From Flavobacterium psychrophilum (GTDB lineage Bacteria; Bacteroidota; Bacteroidia; Flavobacteriales; Flavobacteriaceae), in assembly GCA_022729635.1 (NCBI GenBank), contig DZAU01000010.1, positions 1 to 27,777 on the forward strand: a stretch of DNA of 27,777 nucleotides, written 5' to 3'. The first letter of the stretch is position 1. Every line of letters begins with the position of its first letter. The translations under genes and the position numbers were made by a program. The notes below the pieces were generated by a model. That model ran no database searches. It was not told the origin of the DNA and worked only from the letters and a program-made list of their open reading frames with translations. Positions 22,122 to 27,777 of the stretch are shown here, piece after piece.

Positions 22122-23513
22122 TTAAATGAGTTGGAATTCAGCTGTTTTTACCATAGAATTAAACAATCGCATCACGGCATTTTCCGAACCATCGGTTTTG
22201 CTGTCGAAATCGTATTTTAAAATTTCCTCAAAATCTTGTTGGTTATCCTTATCTATTTGAAATAATAAACGGTTTGTGAATGCAGCAATGATTTCCTTGT
22301 TGTTTCCTTCTTTGTCCCAATTCAATTTTACGTTCAACATTAGATTTGGGTTTTGCTTCATCATCATATTCTCATTTTCTTTTTTGCCTCGGCTTAAATT
22401 TTTACCGTTGCAAAGCAAATCGGCGACATTGTTTCGTTGCAGAAATAGTTGTGATGTGAGCCAAGAATTTCCTCCGTCCCAACCTTTTACATTCGGCTGG
22501 TTGAATAAATCCATTCCTTGTTCTTTGAGGAAATAAGCTATTAATTTTCCATTGGGATTTTCTATATTGAGCTCATTCATTAATTGTAAGCTGTATTCCA
22601 ATGGATTTTTAATTTTGGAACCCGCATTGTTTTTGACAAACTCTTCGGTGAAAATTTTGGTCAGAAGCGGTTTGATTTCAAAATTCATTTTCCTGAAATA
22701 ATCGCCATAATAAAGCACCAATTCTTCTTTTGGATTATCGTAAATAAACCATTTCAATATCTTTCGGGTAATGAGATACGGAATATTGGGCTGTTCGAAA
22801 ATGATGTCAACCATTTCGTCCACTTTGAAATCGCCTTTTTTTCCTAGATAATCGAAACTTTCATTGTCTTCGAAAATTTTCCTATAAACAGCGTTTTCTT
22901 CCCCAACACCAAGTCCTGCAAGACCTTTTGCTCCGTTTTTAATATCTTGTTCGGTATAATTTCCGATGCCAAGAGTAAACAGTTCGAGCAATTCCCGACT
23001 CAAATTTTCGTTGAGTTTGTCTTTTCGGTTATCGACATTGTCGAGATAACGCACCATTGCATTGCTTTTAATGATTTTTTTGGTTAGGGTTTTGAAATTG
23101 CCAAAAGCATTTTCTCTTAAAATTTGATTGTGCTGAAAAATCCAATAATTCACTTTCACTTTTTGGAAAGTGGAAACATAATGATTGTGCCAGAAACAAG
23201 TCATTTTTTCGAGAAGTGGAAATTCTTCTTCATACATTTTATCAATCCACCAAGATTTCATTTCGAAAGAAGTTTGCACTTCTTTTTTGAGCATTTCTTT
23301 GGTTTCTTCAGAACTTGCGGCTTTTATTTTGTTTCTAATTTCCTTTAATTCGGCAACGGATTTAGGGCTGTTTTCCAAAAAATCAGGAATTTTCGAATCA
23401 AATTTTGTGGCAAAAGATTTTTCTAAGAATTTTTTCAAGCCAATTTTATCAAGAATTTTTGCTTGTTTCGCAGAATAGCCGAGTCGCAATGACCAAAGGG
23501 TGTTATTGTCCAT
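22122..23513 (-). CDS. DUF1800 protein
   Basis: This 463-residue protein of the DUF1800 family has unknown function. It starts MDNNTLWSLRLGYSAKQAKI, with no obvious signal peptide, although its partner is a Tat substrate. Conserved family segments are LLEKMTCFWHNHYVSTFQKV near 100-119, AMVRYLDNVDNRKDKLNENL, SRELLELFTLGIGNYTEQDI near 172-191 and KGWDGGNSWLTSQ near 339-351. It is the first gene of the DUF1800-DUF1501 pair, 10 nt apart. Export of both as a complex through the twin-arginine signal of the partner would explain the missing signal here; that is inference. Length fits the shorter members of the family. Confidence 0.87.
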   Translation of the reverse strand: MDNNTLWSLRLGYSAKQAKILDKIGLKKFLEKSFATKFDSKIPDFLENSPKSVAELKEIRNKIKAASSEETKEMLKKEVQTSFEMKSWWIDKMYEEEFPLLEKMTCFWHNHYVSTFQKVKVNYWIFQHNQILRENAFGNFKTLTKKIIKSNAMVRYLDNVDNRKDKLNENLSRELLELFTLGIGNYTEQDIKNGAKGLAGLGVGEENAVYRKIFEDNESFDYLGKKGDFKVDEMVDIIFEQPNIPYLITRKILKWFIYDNPKEELVLYYGDYFRKMNFEIKPLLTKIFTEEFVKNNAGSKIKNPLEYSLQLMNELNIENPNGKLIAYFLKEQGMDLFNQPNVKGWDGGNSWLTSQLFLQRNNVADLLCNGKNLSRGKKENENMMMKQNPNLMLNVKLNWDKEGNNKEIIAAFTNRLLFQIDKDNQQDFEEILKYDFDSKTDGSENAVMRLFNSMVKTAEFQLI

Positions 23514-23620
23514 AAACTGAGGTGTTATAAAAGTTGGACTTAGATTTTGTAAAAGGGTTTAATAGTAAGGTAATGAATTGCTAATCACTTTTTATAAATG
23601 CAAAATAGATTCTTTTTTGT

Positions 23621-24274
23621 CTATTTCTCGCAAGAGCAATATTTATTGTGTTTCGCTTTTTCAAAACATTCTTTACCTTCATTAAATGCAAAATAAGCGA
23701 GAACAAGTGTTCCAAAACTGTCAATATAGGTTAAGTTTGTTAATTGGTATATTCCGCTGCTTATTAGTAAAACAATGGACATATAAATGCAAACTTTTGT
23801 ACATTCAGCATCGGCAAGAATGGCTTCAGAATTTAATAGCTTTCCCACTTTTTTCTTCTCAATAATTAAAATCCACATTATCATGATGGAAATAATTGAA
23901 ATTATAACTCCCCAAAAAGTGGTTTCGGGTTTGTGTCCCGTCCAAATGTTGTAAACACTTGTAAACACGAGTCCAATGACCAAGCCATAAAAGGAAAAAC
24001 CGGTTATTCTCAAAGCGGTTTTTTCAAATTTATCGCGGTTGCTGTTGGGATTTAATTTAATGCGAAGCACCATGTGAGCGATGCCAAGTCCTGAAATTAC
24101 TTCTATAAAACTGTCAATTCCAAAACCAAATAACGCCAAACTTTCGTCTTCATAACCAAAATAAGTCGAGACAATTCCTTCAACAATATTGTAGATAATG
24201 GTAAAAAGTGCCAATCCGAAAGCCAATTTGTAAAGGTGTTTTTTGTTTGCTTCTGATAAAATTGAGGATGCCAT
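23621..24274 (-). CDS. Short CDF-type cation transporter with altered metal ligands
   Basis: This 217-residue membrane protein has the six-helix transmembrane domain of cation diffusion facilitators but no C-terminal cytoplasmic domain; usual members have about 300 residues. Helix 2 reads FGIDSFIEVISGLG, so the DxxxD metal pair of YiiP becomes D54 and E58. Helix 5 reads SEAILADAECTKVCIYMS; aligned with YiiP's ADxxHxxxD the ligands become C158 and C162. The tail ends YCSCEK, with C213 and C215 forming a CxC. The combination suggests a thiol-type metal site (Zn, Cd, Cu or Ag) or a changed role. No frameshift is evident: only about 100 nt lie between its stop and the next gene, too little for a lost domain. 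It stands alone between DUF1800 and htpG. Confidence 0.78.
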   Translation of the reverse strand: MASSILSEANKKHLYKLAFGLALFTIIYNIVEGIVSTYFGYEDESLALFGFGIDSFIEVISGLGIAHMVLRIKLNPNSNRDKFEKTALRITGFSFYGLVIGLVFTSVYNIWTGHKPETTFWGVIISIISIMIMWILIIEKKKVGKLLNSEAILADAECTKVCIYMSIVLLISSGIYQLTNLTYIDSFGTLVLAYFAFNEGKECFEKAKHNKYCSCEK

Positions 24275-24339
24275 TTTTTTTTAATTTAACATTCAAATAT
24301 CGTAATTATTTTCTCAACTTACAGTTTTTCAAACAAAAA

Positions 24340-24369
24340 AAGACCTGCAAATTTTCACTTGCAGGTCTT
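24340..24369 (-). terminator. Rho-independent terminator of htpG
   Basis: AAGACCTGCAA (24340-24350) pairs perfectly with TTGCAGGTCTT (24359-24369) around an 8-nt loop; on the minus strand the stem is followed by a T-run. It lies 31 nt past the htpG stop. Confidence 0.92.
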
Positions 24370-24399
24370 AATACTTAATACTGTCTTGTCTTAATACTT

Positions 24400-26286
24400 C
24401 TATTTTATCAACTCAAAACTTCTTTTCACAAAAGCTGTAAGCTCTTCGCCTTTCAATAAATTTTGAGATAATCGGGCTAAATCCAGAGCTTGTTTTACCA
24501 AACCTTCTTGAGCTGATTTGTCTTGTGAATTCAAAATAGTTGTTGCTAATTCAGAGTTGGTATTTACCACTAAATTGTACATTTCCGGCATATTTCCCAT
24601 CCCGAACATTCCTCCACCGCCAGTTTGACTCATCTCTTTCATTCTACGCATAAATTCAGGCTGCGTGATGATAAATGGCGCAGCATTGCTGTCTAAAGAC
24701 TCAAGTTGAACGGTGTAAGTTGGTTTTGGAACAATTGTTTCAAGAACGGTTTTTAAACTTTCTTTTTCTTCGTCAGACAATTTAGAAATAGTAGTTTCTT
24801 CTTTTTTAATTAAGTTGTCAATATGGTCAGAATCGACACGAACGAATGCCAAATTTTCATTATCAGATTCAATTTTTTGAATTAAATGCGGAATTATTGG
24901 ACTGTCTAAAAGCAGGACTTCATACCCTTTTTCTTTTGCAATTTCTATGTAAGCGTGTTGTGCTTCTTTATTTCCGGCATATAAAACAATCAGTTTTCCG
25001 TCTTTATCGGTTTGTTTTTCCTTTAAATTTTCTTTCAATTCGTCTAAAGTGAAATACTTGTCGTCAACCGATGGATACAAAGTAAATGCGCCCGCTTTTT
25101 CGTAGAATTTTGGTTCAGAAAGCATTCCATATTCCAAAACGATTTTGATGTCGTTCCATTTTTTCTCGAATTCTTCACGGTTTTCTGTAAATAAAGATTT
25201 CAGTTTATCGGCAACTTTACGTGTGATATAATTCGAAATTTTCTTCACAGCTGCATCCGCTTGCAAGCTCGAACGCGATACATTCAAAGGAATGTCTGGC
25301 GAATCAATCACCCCTTTCAACATCGTCAAGAATTCCGGAACGATTCCTTCCACATTATCAGTTACATAAACCTGATTTTGATACAATTGTATCTTGTCTT
25401 TTTGAATTTGCAAATCAGAACCCAATTTTGGGAAATACAAAATTCCTGTCAAATTAAACGGATAATCCACATTCAAATGAATGTGAAACAAAGGCTCTTC
25501 AAATTGCATTGGATACAATTCGTGGTAGAAATTTTTATAATCTTCATCCGATAATTCTGTGGGTTGTTTTGTCCAAGCCGGATTTGGATTGTTGATAAAA
25601 TCATCAACATCTGTGTATTCTGTTTTGTAATCCTCCGGAGCATCTTCGGGCTTTGGAAGTGCTTCTTTTTTGGTTCCAAATTTAATCGGAATTGGCATAA
25701 ACTTGTTGTACTTATTCAACAGTTCACGAATTTTGAATTCTTCCAAAAATTCTAAAGAATCTTCGGCAATGTGCAAAATAATCTCGGTTCCACGAGTGGT
25801 TTTATCCGATGTTTCTAATGAAAATTCAGGACTTCCGTCACAAATCCAGTGCGCAGCTGGTTCTTCTTTGTATGATTTAGTGATGATTTCCACTTTGGAC
25901 GCGACCATAAAAGCCGAATAAAATCCAAGTCCAAAATGACCAATAATCCCGGAATCTTTAGCCGAATCTTTATATTTTTCCAAAAATTCTTCGGCACCGG
26001 AAAATGCAATTTGATTAATGTATTTCTCTACTTCATCGGCAGTCATTCCTAAACCTTGGTCGATAATGTGTAGTTTCTTGCCTTCTTTGTCGATTTTTAC
26101 CTCTATAATTGGGTTGCCATATTCAACTTTAGCATCGCCAACGCTTGTTAAATGTTTTAACTTCAAAGTAGCATCGGTTCCGTTTGAGATTAATTCACGC
26201 AAAAATATTTCGTGATCGCTGTACAAGAATTTTTTGATTAAGGGGAAGATGTTTTCTACCGAAACATTAATTTTTCCAGTTGTCAT
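24400..26286 (-). CDS. htpG: HtpG, bacterial Hsp90 chaperone
   Basis: HtpG is the cytoplasmic ATP-driven Hsp90 chaperone, a homodimer that helps fold and remodel client proteins. The 628 residues match the E. coli length (624). The GHKL ATPase domain shows E31 and N35 in ELISNGTDATLKL (most Hsp90s read NASDAxDKL, so this is a variant N-box), DQGLGMT at 76-82, IGHFGLGFYS at 115-124 and TRGTEIILHI near 164-173. The middle domain carries NVSRSSLQAD, with the arginine that contacts ATP phosphate. The C-terminal dimerisation part includes a glycine-rich loop (SQTGGGGMFGMGN), which I do not recall in E. coli HtpG. The gene is single, with its own terminator, and divergent from the lipoprotein unit. 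Confidence 0.97.
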   Translation of the reverse strand: MTTGKINVSVENIFPLIKKFLYSDHEIFLRELISNGTDATLKLKHLTSVGDAKVEYGNPIIEVKIDKEGKKLHIIDQGLGMTADEVEKYINQIAFSGAEEFLEKYKDSAKDSGIIGHFGLGFYSAFMVASKVEIITKSYKEEPAAHWICDGSPEFSLETSDKTTRGTEIILHIAEDSLEFLEEFKIRELLNKYNKFMPIPIKFGTKKEALPKPEDAPEDYKTEYTDVDDFINNPNPAWTKQPTELSDEDYKNFYHELYPMQFEEPLFHIHLNVDYPFNLTGILYFPKLGSDLQIQKDKIQLYQNQVYVTDNVEGIVPEFLTMLKGVIDSPDIPLNVSRSSLQADAAVKKISNYITRKVADKLKSLFTENREEFEKKWNDIKIVLEYGMLSEPKFYEKAGAFTLYPSVDDKYFTLDELKENLKEKQTDKDGKLIVLYAGNKEAQHAYIEIAKEKGYEVLLLDSPIIPHLIQKIESDNENLAFVRVDSDHIDNLIKKEETTISKLSDEEKESLKTVLETIVPKPTYTVQLESLDSNAAPFIITQPEFMRRMKEMSQTGGGGMFGMGNMPEMYNLVVNTNSELATTILNSQDKSAQEGLVKQALDLARLSQNLLKGEELTAFVKRSFELIK

Positions 26287-26322
26287 ATTTTAAGTTTTTA
26301 ATTTTAATTCATTTAATGCTTT

Positions 26323-26356
26323 CAAATAGAATACCAATAACTAAGGATGTGACAAA
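26323..26356 (-). promoter_or_regulatory. Possible htpG promoter
   Basis: On the minus strand TTTG (26356-26353) and TCTATTTG (26330-26323, one base off TAnnTTTG) are separated by 22 nt, slightly longer than usual. The -7 box ends 36 nt before the start codon. No heat-shock operator such as CIRCE was found in the 250-nt spacer. Confidence 0.35.
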
Positions 26357-26463
26357 TTGACATTTTTTTTCAATTAATAATCTTAACTGGACAAAGAACG
26401 TTTAAATGCAGTTTTATTTTTTTAGGCTGAATCAATTTGAATTCTAAAATTATTTTATTTTCC

Positions 26464-26494
26464 TTGAAATACTAAAAATAAAACATTAATTTTA
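26464..26494 (+). promoter_or_regulatory. Putative promoter of the lipocalin-OmpA unit
   Basis: TTG (26464-26466) is followed after 20 nt by TAATTTTA (26487-26494), which is one base off the -7 consensus TAnnTTTG. The start codon of the first gene follows 42 nt further on. Confidence 0.45.
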
Positions 26495-26536
26495 CTACAT
26501 TCTAGAACTTAATATTAATCAGTAAAAAGCAAAATA

Positions 26537-27031
26537 ATGAAGAAATTTACAGCATTTTTTTTATTTTTGGTATTCTTTTTTGGTTGTAAATCAGCCTCGA
26601 CACCAGCAGTTGAACCCGTAGCTTCAACAAAACTCGACAAATCGTCCCAAGTTGCCATTAAAGGAAATTGGAAAATTACCGATGTTGCTTATCCGGGGTC
26701 AAATTATTTCAAAGTAGATTCCTTTGGAATTGCAGATTCACAATGTTTTGTAGGAAGCACTTGGAATTTTATTTCAAACAACAACAAAGGAAGCATGAGT
26801 TTGACAAAGTCAGATTGTCCGGCGTTTAGCTCTCCGATTGTTTGGAGTATCAATAAGGACGGTATGTTTGTTCTTAAAATTGTTGAAGCTGGGGTGAAAT
26901 CAAAAACGGTTACACAAGGATATTTGTTAAAAGTCGCCAATCAAACCGAAACAACTTTTCAGTTGATTGACATCATAGATGTTGCTGGTCAAAAAAAGGA
27001 TATAAGCTATCAATTCGAAAAAATTAATTAA
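26537..27031 (+). CDS. Lipocalin-like lipoprotein
   Basis: This 164-residue lipoprotein begins with a clear type II signal (FFLFLVFFFGC, lipidated Cys17), so it should be anchored in the outer or inner membrane. The mature part opens with a short low-complexity linker rich in A, S, T, P and V, then GNWKITDVAYPG near residue 43, the type of start seen in bacterial lipocalin-like domains, followed by an alternating beta pattern (SQCFVGSTWNFISNNNKGSM, FVLKIVEAG, GYLLKVANQT, TTFQLIDIID). Two cysteines in the mature domain (near 69 and 94) could pair. It lies 17 nt upstream of the OmpA-like lipoprotein and is surely co-transcribed with it. Ligand unknown; a role in envelope upkeep is inferred from the partner. 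Confidence 0.8.
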   Translation: MKKFTAFFLFLVFFFGCKSASTPAVEPVASTKLDKSSQVAIKGNWKITDVAYPGSNYFKVDSFGIADSQCFVGSTWNFISNNNKGSMSLTKSDCPAFSSPIVWSINKDGMFVLKIVEAGVKSKTVTQGYLLKVANQTETTFQLIDIIDVAGQKKDISYQFEKIN

Positions 27032-27048
27032 TTTATAAATCGATTATT

Positions 27049-27723
27049 ATGAAAAAAGTTAAAGTTTTTGGTTTAGTTGGAATACTTGTTTTAACTAATT
27101 TTTTTACTAGTTGTAGTTCTTTACAAAATGCTAATAATACTCAAAAAGGGGCAGGAATTGGTGTTGCTGCGGGAGCATTGATTGGTGGATTAATTGGGAA
27201 AAATGCTGGAGGAGCTCTTATTGGTGCTGCTATTGGTGGTGCTGCCGGTGGTTTGATTGGAAACAAAATGGATAAACAGGCCAGAGAAATCGATCAGGCT
27301 TTACCAGGCGCTGATGTGGAGCGAGTAGGCGAAGGAATTCATTTGACCTTAAAAGAAGATTCAGTCCTTTTTGATACAGGAAAAGCATCATTAACAGGAA
27401 AAGCCAAAGCAAATTTAGACAAACTATTACCCGTATTTAATGACTATGCAGATACAAATATTGAAATTTTTGGCTATACTGATAGTACAGGTTCTCCTGA
27501 ATTCAATCTTACTCTTTCTCAAAAAAGAGCGGAATCTGTTAAAGAATATTTAATTTCAAAAGGCTTAGTTGCCTCAAGATTTAAAACAACAGGTTTAGGA
27601 ATTGAACAACCTATTGCATCAAATGATACTCCTGAAGGCAGAAGCCAAAATCGAAGAGTAGAATTTGCCATTACTGCAAATGATAAAATGAAGGCTGATG
27701 CCAAGAAAGAAGCAGGACAATAA
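27049..27723 (+). CDS. OmpA-family lipoprotein with glycine zipper (YiaD-like)
   Basis: This 224-residue envelope protein has a lipoprotein signal ending in FFTSC (Cys22), then a glycine-zipper segment from about 34 to 71 (GAGIGVAAGALIGGLIGK and GGALIGAAIGGAAGGLIG), and an OmpA C-terminal domain from about 95 to 208. The peptidoglycan-binding residues are in FGYTDSTGSPEFNLTLSQKR (Asp145 and Arg160 region) and in SQNRRVEF (Arg202 or Arg203), so the domain should bind diaminopimelate in the cell wall. The architecture is that of YiaD/Pal-like proteins, which tether the outer membrane to the wall. It ends with a charged K/E/A-rich tail (KMKADAKKEAGQ). It is second in a two-gene unit with the lipocalin-like protein and is followed by a terminator. 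Confidence 0.93.
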   Translation: MKKVKVFGLVGILVLTNFFTSCSSLQNANNTQKGAGIGVAAGALIGGLIGKNAGGALIGAAIGGAAGGLIGNKMDKQAREIDQALPGADVERVGEGIHLTLKEDSVLFDTGKASLTGKAKANLDKLLPVFNDYADTNIEIFGYTDSTGSPEFNLTLSQKRAESVKEYLISKGLVASRFKTTGLGIEQPIASNDTPEGRSQNRRVEFAITANDKMKADAKKEAGQ

Positions 27724-27747
27724 AAATCATTATAAATATTTACACAG

Positions 27748-27774
27748 AAAGCTGTTTCGTTTTGAAGCAGCTTT
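27748..27774 (+). terminator. Rho-independent terminator of the lipocalin-OmpA unit
   Basis: AAAGCTGTTTC (27748-27758) pairs with GAAGCAGCTTT (27764-27774) with one G-T wobble and a 5-nt loop, followed by T to the window edge. It lies 24 nt after the OmpA-family stop codon. Confidence 0.88.
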
Positions 27775-27777
27775 TTT

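Noticed and set aside
23514..23620. A frameshifted cytoplasmic domain downstream of the short CDF gene
   Set aside because: Only about 100 nt separate the CDF stop from the DUF1800 start and no CDF-like peptide is found in any frame, so the short form looks native.
23603..23626. AAATAGA / TCTATTT hairpin as terminator of the CDF gene
   Set aside because: The stem is short and AT-only except one pair, overlaps the stop codon, and lacks a U-tract on the minus strand.
26287..26536. CIRCE or other heat-shock operator upstream of htpG
   Set aside because: No TTAGCACTC-type inverted repeat was found in the spacer.

Overview
The window is AT-rich and looks like the chromosome of a member of the Flavobacteriaceae, probably Flavobacterium or a close relative. 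This rests on protein content: a bacillithiol synthase BshC, a DUF1800/DUF1501 pair, a DUF2805 protein, an HtpG with flavobacterial-type sequence, and lipocalin-like and OmpA-like lipoproteins. Several promoters also fit the Bacteroidetes -33 TTTG / -7 TAnnTTTG pattern. No tRNA, rRNA, CRISPR array, insertion sequence or phage gene was seen. No gap between genes exceeds 300 bases; the largest are 26287-26536 and 5700-5909, both between divergent genes.

Left part (1-9311): two divergent gene sets that look like one amino-acid catabolic cluster. The minus-strand set reads NhaC-family transporter, GNAT, GNAT, GabT-like aminotransferase, then a YtcJ-type amidohydrolase cut by the window edge. The plus-strand set reads a CoA-acylating (MmsA-like) semialdehyde dehydrogenase, a third GNAT and a second class III aminotransferase. 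Transport, transamination and oxidation of an omega- or beta-amino acid (GABA, beta-alanine, beta-aminoisobutyrate or taurine-like) is the simplest reading, but the substrate cannot be fixed from sequence.

Centre (9312-18757): a minus-strand pair (MHS-type MFS transporter, then a 743-residue radical SAM protein) meets the aminotransferase gene at a bidirectional terminator. The radical SAM gene carries four copies of a 27-bp GC-rich palindromic element inside its reading frame, three in one orientation and one inverted, all translated. This is the most unusual feature here. A different palindromic element lies inside the neighbouring bshC. Then follow bshC with a NagX/HGSNAT-like acyltransferase, ndk, a convergent M61 peptidase lipoprotein, and a DUF2805 gene.

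Right part (18758-27777): mostly minus-strand single genes or pairs: a fatty acid hydroxylase-family membrane protein, aquaporin Z, a 76-residue SemiSWEET-like membrane protein, the DUF1800-DUF1501 operon with a Tat signal, a short CDF-type transporter with altered metal ligands (Asp/Glu and Cys/Cys), and htpG. Divergent from htpG is a two-gene unit for a lipocalin-like lipoprotein and an OmpA/glycine-zipper lipoprotein, closed by a terminator at the right edge.

Three different short-period tandem repeats (8-mer, 7-mer and 14-mer units) each sit just downstream of a stop codon. Together with the two palindromic elements they suggest a genome rich in small dispersed repeats.
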